64,000 nt of DNA from Lentisphaerota bacterium. GTDB taxonomy: Bacteria; Verrucomicrobiota; Kiritimatiellia; UBA8416; JAIOPI01. Shown here piece by piece: positions 7,220 through 15,935 of the stretch; the first letter of the stretch is position 1, and every line of letters begins with the position of its first letter. The notes beneath the pieces were generated by a model, which made no database searches, was not told the DNA's origin, and saw nothing but the letters and a program-made list of their open reading frames with translations. Location: the NCBI GenBank assembly GCA_021413965.1, contig JAIOPI010000015.1:124001-188000 (forward strand), given 5' to 3'. The translations under genes and the position numbers were made by a program.

Positions 7220-10200
7220 TCAAGTCGAGGCCGCAGGGCGCGGCCCGTGCAGGCGGGCCAGGTTCTCCGCAAGCTCCCGGACCCAGGCGGGGTCAGGCAG
7301 CGCATAGGGGCGGAAGATCTCGGTGTAGCCGGCTTGCTCGTTGTATAGGACGGCCCGGTGCAGCCCCAGCCCGCCGGCGACAGGATTGTCAATCAGGCTC
7401 GCAGAGTCGCTGGCGCTCATCTGGAACAGCACCCGCATCGTGCACTCTGCCAGTCCCTTGCGGCCCAGGAACCGGTTCGCATTGCTGTACGTATCGCACG
7501 AAATCATGACGTGGCAGCCAAGGCCTCCGCCGTTGTGGATGAGTTGGTTCAGGTGGACGGCCGGATTCGCCGAGGCCTTGTCGTCTCCGAAGGAAAAATC
7601 CAGCCCGTCGCCGTAGCGCAGCTTGGGAAAGCGCTGGATGCCGTTGATGAGGACGAAGATGGCCGGCAGCTCATCGACGCGCTCCACGTCGTGGCGGCGC
7701 TCGATCTCCGCCGCCACGTCCGCCAGCGCCTCCGCCAACTGCGCCCCCCCGGGCAGATCCACGCGGTGCGGCAGCGCCCGCGCAACACGCTCCAGGAATT
7801 CACGCGACGGCGTTCCGGGCGGCGTCGCATCGAGCAGCAGAAACCGCGCCCGATTCACCCCGTGCTGGGCTGCCAGGGCCGCCAGAATCGCGGCAAACAG
7901 CGTGACCTGCGCCTCCTCCTGCTGCCCCACCACGAGCAGGTGGCTGCCATTCTGGCGCGGGAAGCTGATCTCCGTCGGCCCCTTGATCGAGTTTGGCGCC
8001 CCGATCCACGCGCGCGGCACGGCGACCGGCTGTGCCCGCTCGGCACTGAGCTGCGCCTCCAGCAACGGGTTGGCTCGCAGCATGGCCGGCGCGTTGCCCT
8101 CGAAGACCAGGGGGCCCGGCCGGGCGACCGGCTCACGATCCGCCAGGCGACGGACAGCCGCCAACCGCATTTCGCGCTCCTCGTCGGGCAGCCAGACGAC
8201 TTGGAACGGGCTGTTGCCCTCCAGCATGCCGGCGGCATCGTTGTAGATCGCCTCGCCCGGACGCGACAGCATCCGCGGGGCGGAGTTGCTGTCGTCCATG
8301 ATCAGAAAGGCATCGGCCTCGTTGCACTGCAGCGCGATGCGGACCACCATCTGGCCCAGCGTGCTGCGCGAAACGGTGTAGGCCCCGCCCAGCGTCTGTG
8401 ACCCGAGCAACACGTGAATGCCGAAGGCGCGCCCCTGCCGCACCAGCCGGTCCAACAGCAAGGCCGCCGCCTGGGAAACCGCGTCGTCCTCCACGAAAAA
8501 CTCCTGGAACTCATCCACGATGAGCAGTGTGCGCGGCAGCGGCTCGGCGCCCTCCACCCGGCGGTAAGCGGCAAATTGCTGGACGCCGGCCTGCCGGTAG
8601 CGCTCGCCGCGCTGGGTCAGTTCCTCATCCACGCGCTGCAGCACACTCAAGGCGAATTCGCGGTCGCTTTCGATCGACACCACGCGCGCATGCGGCGTGC
8701 GCTGGGTGGCGTAGCACTTGAACTCGACGCCCTTCTTGAAATCGATCAGGTAGAACTCCACCTCGCGCGGCGAACACCACAAGGCCAGGTTCGTGATCAG
8801 GACGTGCAGCAAGTTGGATTTGCCGGAGCCGGTCTTGCCCGCGATCAGCGCGTGCTGTCGCGTGCCCTCCCCCAGGGCGAAGTACTGCAGGCGGGTCGCT
8901 CCCGTCCGCCCGATGGGCACGCGCAGCACGTCATCCGTGCGCAGGCTCCAGTACTCGCTGTCCCGCGGGGCCACCCAGTTGAACCCGAGTTCGATGCGCG
9001 CGGCGTCGGCGCTGACGCGCCCGATCTGACGCAGCAAATCGACCGTGACCTCCGGCGGAGGCGGCGCGTCCAGCGTCAGCCGAAGGCCCGGCATGATCCC
9101 GCCGGCAATGTCAAAACCGTCGCCCTGGCATTTCAGGCAAAGGCTGTTGCGACGCAGTTCATCCAGCACGAATGACGACGGCAGCGCGCGGCGCGTATCC
9201 CAGTGAATCAACGTATACACACCGCACTTGGCGCCACTGGCGGCAATGCTCAGCAGGCGCCCCAGCGCAAGATCGCTGAAGCCCGCCGGAAAATCCGCGA
9301 TGACGAGGAACCGGTATTTTTCCGCCAGGTCGCCGGCCTTCTCGTTGTACTCCGCCAGCGTGCGATGCTCCGTGCGCAGGTACATCTGAATGACTTTCTC
9401 CATGTGCTCATTCAAATCGCCCAGGCGCTGCTCGATCTGGCGGTCCTGCGTCCAGATGCGGCCATTGACGAGTGACTTCTCGTGGTCCGCCAGATGCATG
9501 AAACCGGCAAAATTCTGACCGAGCTCAACGGGATCCAGCAGCGTGAAGGTGATGTTGCCGGGACGGGACGTCAGCAGCAGGCGGAAGATCAACGTGTTCA
9601 GCGTCGCCAGCGCCTGCTCGCGCCCCTTCCGCCCCGTTTCCAGCAACAGGGAGCCCGGCTGTGGAAACGTCACAGACAACGGGACGGAGAGGCGCAACCC
9701 CTCCGGCAACGCCAGGTGGGACTCCCTGCTCAAGGGCGGCGCGAAGGCCTCCAAGTCAACGTCCGCCTGGCCAAAGGTCACGGCCTGCGGAAAGGCCGAC
9801 GGGGGTACCCAGTTCGCCCAGTCCACCGACGTCCATTCAGGAAAATCAGTGGCCGCCGCAAGCTGGGCCGCCTGCAACGTCGCGGCCAGCGGGGCGACGC
9901 CCGCGGTCCACTCGGCGACCAGCCCTCGCCAGTTGGCGTCCCGTTCCGCGGCCAGGGCGGCCGCGGCCGCGGCGTGTGACTCTGCCATCTGGCGCCGACG
10001 GCGCTCCTCCTGCTCGACGCGCTCCCGCGCGGCCGCCATGCGACCGCGTTGGAAGCGCTCGCGGCGGCGCCGCTCGACCCCTTCCCACTTGCGCAGAACG
10101 GCCTCCAGCTTCGCACCCACTCGCTCTTCGGCCGACAGCCGCTGCTCCTCGGCCTCGAATTGCGTGGACTGCCAGGCCTCCTGCGTCGCCACCGATTCCT

Positions 10201-11140
10201 GTTCAAAGGCCGCCGCCAGTGCCGCCAGGCGCGCGTCATGCTCCGTCCGATTCAGCTCGACGCACGCATTGTGTAAATTGAAGACCCGGTCGACCGCGCT
10301 TGCCGTCGCGCCTGCCAGGGGCGCAACCCGGCGCTTCCCGGATACATAGAGGAGGATCAAGACGACCACCAGGATGACGGCCGTGATGCCTGTGGCGCCA
10401 TAGCCAGCCCGTCCCGCATGCAGCAGGAACAACACCCCCAAGGCTGCAAACGCGATTAACAGCACAAGCGTAACCGCCATGGGGAGGGGCAGAAACCGGA
10501 ACAGCCACGCCTGCGGCACGTGGCGAATCCGCCGCAGGCCCGCTTGCACCTCCTCGAGCCCCTGCCCCAGTTCCGTGAACTGCTGCTCAAACGTCGCGGC
10601 CCCGTCCACCTCGGGCGCGCCCGCCGGAGGCGCCTGCAACAGCTTGGCATAGCCCCCCGTCATCTGGCGCACCGCCTGCACCAGGTCCACGATCTCGCCA
10701 CGGCGCGCCTGCAGCGACCGCTGGGCATCGGCATAGGCTTGCTCCGCCGCCTGCCGGTCTTCGGGATAGGCGCGCTCGCGGTCCCGCATGTGCGTCTGCA
10801 GTTGGAACTTGCGGTTGCCCTCCGTCCGGTCCGCCTGCTCCAGCGCGCCGCGCAGGCACCCTTCCCGCGCCCGGGCAATCGCCGACCGACGACGCGCCAA
10901 GGAGGCTTCGAGCGCGGCCTCCGCCTCGCGCCACCCGGCTTCCGCCGCGTCCCGCTCCGTCGTCAACGTGGCTTCCAGCGTCTCCAGGTCCTGTTCGCGC
11001 GTGCGTCGCAACTGCCCGGCCCGCAGGCGCGCATCCTTCTCAAGCGCGGTTTCGCGGTTGCCGAACTCGCGCGCCAGCGTCCGCAGGCGCTGCAGCAGCG
11101 CAAGGACCTCGTCGATCCGCAGATGTTTACTCGCAGTCAT
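7220..11140 (-). CDS. FtsK/SpoIIIE-type ATPase of an EccC/EssC-like secretion system
   Basis: This 1306-aa protein is close in length to the EccC/EssC motor ATPases of type VII secretion. Residues about 10-210 and 290-400 are coiled coil, flanking two membrane segments (about 217-241 and 248-267). Three P-loop-type domains follow. The first (about 495-650) has no Walker A at the expected place. The second (about 740-960) is canonical, with GKTGSGKS at 768-775 and LLIVDEF at 872-878, plus the motif LIDFKKGVEF. The third (about 1065-1280) is degenerate, its P-loop position reading VGQQEEAQV. EccC proteins also carry three tandem ATPase domains, but usually have the membrane segments at the N-terminus. 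It is the last gene of a four-gene operon and overlaps the previous gene by 14 bp. It may also be compared with FtsK, but the C-terminal gamma domain is absent. Confidence 0.88.
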   Translation of the reverse strand: MTASKHLRIDEVLALLQRLRTLAREFGNRETALEKDARLRAGQLRRTREQDLETLEATLTTERDAAEAGWREAEAALEASLARRRSAIARAREGCLRGALEQADRTEGNRKFQLQTHMRDRERAYPEDRQAAEQAYADAQRSLQARRGEIVDLVQAVRQMTGGYAKLLQAPPAGAPEVDGAATFEQQFTELGQGLEEVQAGLRRIRHVPQAWLFRFLPLPMAVTLVLLIAFAALGVLFLLHAGRAGYGATGITAVILVVVLILLYVSGKRRVAPLAGATASAVDRVFNLHNACVELNRTEHDARLAALAAAFEQESVATQEAWQSTQFEAEEQRLSAEERVGAKLEAVLRKWEGVERRRRERFQRGRMAAARERVEQEERRRRQMAESHAAAAAALAAERDANWRGLVAEWTAGVAPLAATLQAAQLAAATDFPEWTSVDWANWVPPSAFPQAVTFGQADVDLEAFAPPLSRESHLALPEGLRLSVPLSVTFPQPGSLLLETGRKGREQALATLNTLIFRLLLTSRPGNITFTLLDPVELGQNFAGFMHLADHEKSLVNGRIWTQDRQIEQRLGDLNEHMEKVIQMYLRTEHRTLAEYNEKAGDLAEKYRFLVIADFPAGFSDLALGRLLSIAASGAKCGVYTLIHWDTRRALPSSFVLDELRRNSLCLKCQGDGFDIAGGIMPGLRLTLDAPPPPEVTVDLLRQIGRVSADAARIELGFNWVAPRDSEYWSLRTDDVLRVPIGRTGATRLQYFALGEGTRQHALIAGKTGSGKSNLLHVLITNLALWCSPREVEFYLIDFKKGVEFKCYATQRTPHARVVSIESDREFALSVLQRVDEELTQRGERYRQAGVQQFAAYRRVEGAEPLPRTLLIVDEFQEFFVEDDAVSQAAALLLDRLVRQGRAFGIHVLLGSQTLGGAYTVSRSTLGQMVVRIALQCNEADAFLIMDDSNSAPRMLSRPGEAIYNDAAGMLEGNSPFQVVWLPDEEREMRLAAVRRLADREPVARPGPLVFEGNAPAMLRANPLLEAQLSAERAQPVAVPRAWIGAPNSIKGPTEISFPRQNGSHLLVVGQQEEAQVTLFAAILAALAAQHGVNRARFLLLDATPPGTPSREFLERVARALPHRVDLPGGAQLAEALADVAAEIERRHDVERVDELPAIFVLINGIQRFPKLRYGDGLDFSFGDDKASANPAVHLNQLIHNGGGLGCHVMISCDTYSNANRFLGRKGLAECTMRVLFQMSASDSASLIDNPVAGGLGLHRAVLYNEQAGYTEIFRPYALPDPAWVRELAENLARLHGPRPAAST

Positions 11141-11339
11141 GTCTGATCTTGGCCAGCCGCTCGTCCAGGTCCGTCATCGCATGCAGGGCATCATCGACGG
11201 CCGCGGTCAGGCGGTCCATGTATATGCACTGGAAATCGCGGTGCCGCGCATCCCGCCAGCCGGATTCGAGCAGCTGCCACTCCAGCGTCAGCGCCTTGGT
11301 GGCTACCATCAGTTTCGCGCGCGCCGTGCTTAAGCTCAT
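11127..11339 (-). CDS. Small helical WXG100-like protein (W-x-D-x2-H-x2-F)
   Basis: This 70-aa, highly helical protein carries WRDARHRDF at about residues 28-36. The WXG100-like first gene of the operon carries WQDQEHAKF, with the same W-x-D-x-x-H-x-x-F spacing. This suggests a second, shortened Esx-like partner. Its ATG overlaps the previous stop (ATGA), and its 3' end overlaps the ATPase start by 14 bp, so translation is almost certainly coupled. Its small size and lack of a signal peptide fit Esx proteins, which leave by a dedicated ATPase. The function is inferred from the operon and the shared motif. Confidence 0.65.
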   Translation of the reverse strand: MSLSTARAKLMVATKALTLEWQLLESGWRDARHRDFQCIYMDRLTAAVDDALHAMTDLDERLAKIRHDCE

Positions 11340-11902
11340 GTGGCATCCCCTGACCCGAGTGGCGTGGCACCATCCGCCTCCGGGGCGTGCGACGGCGCCG
11401 GCGGCGCCGGGGCGGCCGTCACGGGCCGGGTTTCCGCGTAGGCCTGCAACGCCTCGACCGCACCGGACAGGAAGGCCGCCGCCTTGGCCCCCTCGCCCGT
11501 CAGAAACATGCGCAGCCCGTCAAGTTCCTTCAACTTCGGCGCCACCGTGCTGTCAAAACGCATCGCCTCCTGCTTCACGCGGGCCAGTTTCTCCTCCGCT
11601 TCCCGCAGCGCCCGTTCCGCGCGGTGGAAGTCGCGACGAGCCGTGTCCGCGGAGCGAAACTCAGGCATGAGGCGGGCGGTCAGCAACTGCTGCCGGGCCT
11701 GGGCCAGCAACCCCGTCCGGCGCCGATACTCGCGCTCCCAGTACAGGCGCTGGTCGTGCTGCAGCCACAGCCGCGTACGGGTGATTTCCTCGGAGGCCTG
11801 GTCCACGGCCAGGCCGGCCTCGACCAGGTAGGAAAGAAAATGGGCCCGGAAGGAGCTGAGAGCTTCAATGGACGTGACGTCGGCTTGCCGCATGGAGTTC
11901 AA
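11336..11902 (-). CDS. Coiled-coil protein of the WXG100/FtsK-like operon
   Basis: This 188-aa protein is almost wholly helical from about residue 10 to 140, with long charged heptads such as REAEEKLARVKQEAMRF. It ends in an Ala/Pro-rich tail of about 35 residues. It has no signal peptide, membrane segment or WxG motif. It resembles in outline the helical substrates or chaperones encoded next to type VII ATPases, but I do not recognise a named family. The start overlaps the stop of the WXG100-like gene (ATGA) and its own stop overlaps the next start (ATGA). It is therefore a fixed member of the cassette. The start could also be the ATG three codons later. Confidence 0.65.
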   Translation of the reverse strand: MNSMRQADVTSIEALSSFRAHFLSYLVEAGLAVDQASEEITRTRLWLQHDQRLYWEREYRRRTGLLAQARQQLLTARLMPEFRSADTARRDFHRAERALREAEEKLARVKQEAMRFDSTVAPKLKELDGLRMFLTGEGAKAAAFLSGAVEALQAYAETRPVTAAPAPPAPSHAPEADGATPLGSGDAT

Positions 11903-12171
11903 CGCTGGTCCAGGTACTCTTCAATACGCTGCGCCTTGCGCAGCAGATACGGGGCGTGACGATGGGACGCCTCAAGAAACCGTCGCATGACTTTCATGGT
12001 CTGCTCGAACTCCTCGGCAAACTTGGCATGCTCCTGGTCCTGCCACGTCTCGCCGAGGGCTTCGAACCGGGCCTGCAGCGCCGACATCCGATTCTGGACA
12101 TCGTCCGCGCAGGCGCGCAGCTCAGCCGCGAACTGCCGGACCTGCTCGGGATTGACAATTGCCTGTGCCAT
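11899..12171 (-). CDS. WXG100-family-like (EsxA/ESAT-6-like) protein
   Basis: This 90-aa protein has two long helices joined at LGETWQDQEH, the hairpin layout and length of WXG100 proteins. The turn has W-Q-D in place of W-x-G, and a downstream HAKFAEEFEQTM helix matches the usual pattern. WXG100 proteins are dimeric substrates of type VII secretion ATPases. The start at 12171 (MAQAIVNPEQVRQF) gives the standard N-terminus; the 26 residues upstream in the ORF are not protein-like. It is the first gene of the four-gene operon ending in the FtsK/SpoIIIE ATPase, which strongly supports the assignment. No typical C-terminal YxxxD/E export signal is evident; the end reads RIEEYLDQR. Confidence 0.78.
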   Translation of the reverse strand: MAQAIVNPEQVRQFAAELRACADDVQNRMSALQARFEALGETWQDQEHAKFAEEFEQTMKVMRRFLEASHRHAPYLLRKAQRIEEYLDQR

Positions 12172-12324
12172 GGAGTCTGCCGCCAGGTGATCGATTTGCG
12201 CTCGACTGCCCCTGCCGCACCACGTCGGCAGAATATCAGAACTGCCCATCAGAACAAGACGGAAGCGACGAGCGCGCGCACGATCAACGCGTGACGCGTC
12301 GCGGCTGCAGCGCCTCGCCGGCCG

Positions 12325-12594
12325 CTACGCGGGCGGTGCCGATTGCCGCCCCGTGTTTGACTCTTCCTGGTCCAGCTGATCGATGATGAACCAGTCCTCC
12401 ACTTTGCTGCGCGCCCACGGCGTCTTGCGCAGGAACTTAAGGCTGGACTTGATCGAGGGATCGAACAGAAAACAGCGGATCGGAATGCGCCGCCCCATTT
12501 CATCCCAGCCATGCCGCTCCACCAGCTGGGTGAGGATCGTCTCGAGCGTGATGCCATGTAGCGGATCACGAGGATGGGACACGGGCGTCGACAT
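12325..12594 (-). CDS. VF530/DUF2132 family protein
   Basis: This 89-aa protein contains the near-complete VF530 (DUF2132) domain, with [20 protein letters not shown], then [20 protein letters not shown] and ARSKVEDWF. The family is small and alpha-helical and has been described as DNA-binding, but its cellular role is not established. It lies about 150 bp upstream of the WXG100-like gene on the same strand. The gap and its different nature make membership of that operon uncertain. The C-terminal 15 residues are polar and outside the domain. Confidence 0.85.
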   Translation of the reverse strand: MSTPVSHPRDPLHGITLETILTQLVERHGWDEMGRRIPIRCFLFDPSIKSSLKFLRKTPWARSKVEDWFIIDQLDQEESNTGRQSAPPA

Positions 12595-12825
12595 GAACCA
12601 ATGGCTCCTTCACCATGCCGGCATTCACTGAACTCGGGTCCTTCATACGACCATCCATGCCCGATTACGAGTCCGGATCTTGGGATCCTGCATGGGGAAC
12701 CATTGGCGCCCACCAGGCCGCGGCGCCCTCGCGCCCATGAGGGAATACGCCCAAGCCGGGGTTCACGCTCCTGGATGGCCATGATGGCGTGTCAGGCGAC
12801 GTACGGCATGACCCCGCGCGAGCGC

Positions 12826-14541
12826 TCACATTCCCGCGATTGAAACGAATCGGGGGGGCACCGCCGGCGGAATCGTCACGGCGACCGGGTGGTGCCGGGG
12901 CCGGTAGAACTCAATCGTGGGCGACACGAAGTAGCCGGCATACATGGGGTCGAGTCTCTCGTAAAATCGTTTGTTGATGAAGTGGGACTCGAATCGCACC
13001 ACGAATTCCAAGGGGCTGTTGGTGGCGCCCAATTGGTCATAGGCCGCCATCCAATCCACATCGCCGTGTCGGACATGCCGGTCACGGTGCATCGAGGTGA
13101 TCTCAATCAATTCGGCGAGGCCGCCAGCCTCTGTGCGGCGGACGAGGCGGTCATCACGACCCCCGGTGATCGTGTAGTCCGCCGGTCGCGAGGGAATTGC
13201 GACGTAGCGTGACCACCCATAGAGCGCGAGCGTGCCGCCGCGCGGCAGGGTGGCATCCATCCAGTTGGCGGCCTGCATCCGCGTTTCATTCGCATAGCGG
13301 GCCGTGGTCTGCACGCTGAAAACGGCGGTGTAGGCCAGTGTGACAAGGATAATGGCGCGCCCGGCGATGCGCACCGCTCGCCGTCGCGAGTCGAGGAGCG
13401 TCCCCTGCCAGAGTCCGGCATACAGCACGCCGACAACAAGCAGCGGCATGGAGTAACGCAGCGGCACAAACGTCCAGCTTCCCGTTACGCCAAAGAACAG
13501 CACCGCGAAGGCAAGCACCGGCAAATGGCGGCGGCTGAACGTCAGGAGCACCCAAGACGCTCCGGCCAGCACGCTGACATAAAGGGCCAGCCCGAAGCTG
13601 AACGGCCACGCGGCGACCACTTGGTAGAGGTAGCGATGATATTGCCACCCGTTCGCGGGCACACTGAAGCCCAGGTGCGCACCCGCCACGTGGTGGCTTT
13701 CAAACGCCATGGCGGACAGCAGGTCTTCGAACCGGATGAAGCTGTACGGGGCGACCGCGTAGGCCGAGAGGATGGACATGGCCCCGGCAGCACACAGGCC
13801 GCCACATGCTTGCCCCCAGGATCGACCGCGAGACACGGAGACCACCGCGCCAACGACGACGGCGATGACGGCCAGCGCGGCCGTGTACTTGCTGCCCGTG
13901 GCCAGGCCCAGGCAGGCCCCGGCCAGAAGATAGTCGTAAAGCCGCGCGGTGCGGACAAGACGAACCGAGACCCAGAGTGTCATCGCCACCCAGAAGGTCA
14001 TGAGTGGATCCGTGACCGCCACGTGCGCCTCCCACACACTGAGGGGAAGCAGCGCCATCCAGAGGGACGCGAGCAGCGCACCGCGGCGGGAACCGCCCAG
14101 TTCGCGGGCCAGCATGAACACCGGGAGGACGGTCGCCGTGGCAAACAGTGCACTCCATAGCCGGCCAATGAGAAAGGCCTCCCAGGTGGCGCCTGATATC
14201 AGCCCGATATGGCTCAAGCCGCGAAACGTCGCGGCGATGAGATACATCAGGAACGATGGATAATTCAAAAATCCCGGATCGAGTTGTGCCGGCGTCAGGC
14301 ACAGGGCATATCGAAGCACGTAGTCGTGCTCATCGGGATGGAGTTCGGTGCGCCCCGGAAGCCCCCACCCGATTCCCCAGAGACGCAGCGCCAGCCCCAC
14401 CCCGACGATGGCGACCAGCCACCAGCGCGAATTGGACACCAACCGGGATGTCAGCACGGACAGGCGCAACAGCCGACCAGCGGCCAATGCCTTCGCGGCA
14501 ACTCCGGCGGTGCTCCCACCCACGCAAGGATTGCTTGTCAT
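12826..14541 (-). CDS. GT39/ArnT-like membrane glycosyltransferase
   Basis: This protein of about 571 aa has around ten membrane segments. It carries the first-loop acidic motif of dolichyl- or polyprenyl-phosphate-sugar transferases, TELHPDEHDY, after the first membrane segment. A later loop has AHVAVTDPLMTFW, another conserved feature of GT39-like enzymes. These transfer sugars from lipid carriers to lipids or proteins at the outer face of the inner membrane. ATG 14541 is preferred; the longest ORF starts at 14598, and neither has a good ribosome binding site. It has no evident operon partner, the next gene upstream being 185 bp away. Acceptor and donor are unknown. Confidence 0.8.
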   Translation of the reverse strand: MTSNPCVGGSTAGVAAKALAAGRLLRLSVLTSRLVSNSRWWLVAIVGVGLALRLWGIGWGLPGRTELHPDEHDYVLRYALCLTPAQLDPGFLNYPSFLMYLIAATFRGLSHIGLISGATWEAFLIGRLWSALFATATVLPVFMLARELGGSRRGALLASLWMALLPLSVWEAHVAVTDPLMTFWVAMTLWVSVRLVRTARLYDYLLAGACLGLATGSKYTAALAVIAVVVGAVVSVSRGRSWGQACGGLCAAGAMSILSAYAVAPYSFIRFEDLLSAMAFESHHVAGAHLGFSVPANGWQYHRYLYQVVAAWPFSFGLALYVSVLAGASWVLLTFSRRHLPVLAFAVLFFGVTGSWTFVPLRYSMPLLVVGVLYAGLWQGTLLDSRRRAVRIAGRAIILVTLAYTAVFSVQTTARYANETRMQAANWMDATLPRGGTLALYGWSRYVAIPSRPADYTITGGRDDRLVRRTEAGGLAELIEITSMHRDRHVRHGDVDWMAAYDQLGATNSPLEFVVRFESHFINKRFYERLDPMYAGYFVSPTIEFYRPRHHPVAVTIPPAVPPRFVSIAGM

Positions 14542-14726
14542 CGGGCCATACGATGCCGATGGATTGCACTCCCGGCCATGGGGCAGAACCCTACCCATCG
14601 GCCCAAGGCAACCGCACCAGGCCGTTGAGACACGACCGGGGAACAGGCAACGGCGGAGACCGATGCCTCCAGGGGCAACCCGTGGAGACCGTCATGGAAT
14701 CCGCGACCGAGACGCGCTGGTGCTGA

Positions 14727-15935
14727 CTACCGCACATCCGCCTGCGTCTCGCGCAAGGCGCATCGGGCAAGCCTGTCCAGATCGGCATCCGTGAGTCCGG
14801 GCAGAAAGCGCTTGCGGTACAACTCGTCGTGCAGAATGCCCAGGATGCCCACCAATGGTGCGGCAAGCAGGACGCCGAGTACGCCAAAGGCGGCGACGCA
14901 TAGAAGCATGGAGAAGATCACGGCCACCGGATGCAACTGCATGCCCCGCGCCATGATGATCGGGAGGATCACGTTGTTCTCCAGGGCCTGGATTACGAGG
15001 TATGCCAGGATAACCCACAGCGGCGTCATACTCCCCTTGCCGACGGACAGCAGCAGGGCTGGAACGGCACTGAGGATTGGCCCCAGGTAGGGAATGGATT
15101 CCAAGACACAGGCGATCAGCCCAAGCACGAGGGCGTCCGTAAAGCCGAAAATCGGCCACATCAACAGGAAGACAAGCACGCCAATGATCATCATCCCCAA
15201 CAGCGTCGACAACGCCCACCGTGGGACAAACACGCCGATGCGTTGCAGGATCACCAGAGCCTGGGCGTGATGACGTTCGGGAACCAGGGAGAAGACGATG
15301 CCAAAGATCGGTCGCGGATCCATCAGCGTGAACGTGACCCCGAAGAAGACCGTCACCAGCACAATGACGATCTGCGCCGTGTTGAAGGCCACCGCCCCGA
15401 AACTGCCGGCCACGCGCTGGATCATTTGGCCAAGGCTCGTGCGCAGTGATCCGCCATCCGAGGCCGCGGGCGCGACCGGCTTGGAGACTCGCGGGGTGAC
15501 ACGGTACTCGCTGTCCCCGCCGGTCCCCTCAATTTCCGTGGTCACCTCCGCCTGTAGCCGCTCCTCCGAAAGCTGCGCGCGCTGTTCCATCTGGATGAGC
15601 GGCTTCTGAAGTCGGGCCCAGTAACCAGGCAGTTTCTGCGACAGCTGGAAGAACGATCCTTTCATGGGACCGAGAGAGGCGAATCCGGTGAGGCCCATGA
15701 CCACCACGACGCCGGCGACGATGAGACCCGTGGCGCGCTTTCGGCCACCGGTTCTGGCGCGCATGCGGGAAATGACCGGATTGATTGCCAGCGAAATCAA
15801 CAGGATGAGCAGGAAAGACAGCAGGATGGGCGCCAGCAGCAGGAACGACTGGATGAAGGCAAACGCCGCTGCGACGACGATCAGGTAGACATACACCGGC
15901 CGTGGACGAGGCTCCGGATTTACACAGGTTGGCAT
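14727..15935 (-). CDS. AI-2E family transporter (PerM/TqsA-like)
   Basis: This 402-aa membrane protein has about eight segments in the family layout. There are paired N-terminal helices (VYVYLIVVAAAFAFIQSFLL and APILLSFLLILLISLAINP), a third helix before a soluble loop of about 100 residues, and a C-terminal bundle. Conserved C-terminal motifs include GLIACVLESIPYLGPILSAV and the ending GVLLAAPLVGIL. Family members include the autoinducer-2 exporter TqsA and Na+/H+ antiporters, so the substrate cannot be fixed. A Thr/Val-rich insertion between about 125 and 165 is unlike the compact homologues. No partner gene is adjacent. Confidence 0.9.
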   Translation of the reverse strand: MPTCVNPEPRPRPVYVYLIVVAAAFAFIQSFLLLAPILLSFLLILLISLAINPVISRMRARTGGRKRATGLIVAGVVVVMGLTGFASLGPMKGSFFQLSQKLPGYWARLQKPLIQMEQRAQLSEERLQAEVTTEIEGTGGDSEYRVTPRVSKPVAPAASDGGSLRTSLGQMIQRVAGSFGAVAFNTAQIVIVLVTVFFGVTFTLMDPRPIFGIVFSLVPERHHAQALVILQRIGVFVPRWALSTLLGMMIIGVLVFLLMWPIFGFTDALVLGLIACVLESIPYLGPILSAVPALLLSVGKGSMTPLWVILAYLVIQALENNVILPIIMARGMQLHPVAVIFSMLLCVAAFGVLGVLLAAPLVGILGILHDELYRKRFLPGLTDADLDRLARCALRETQADVR

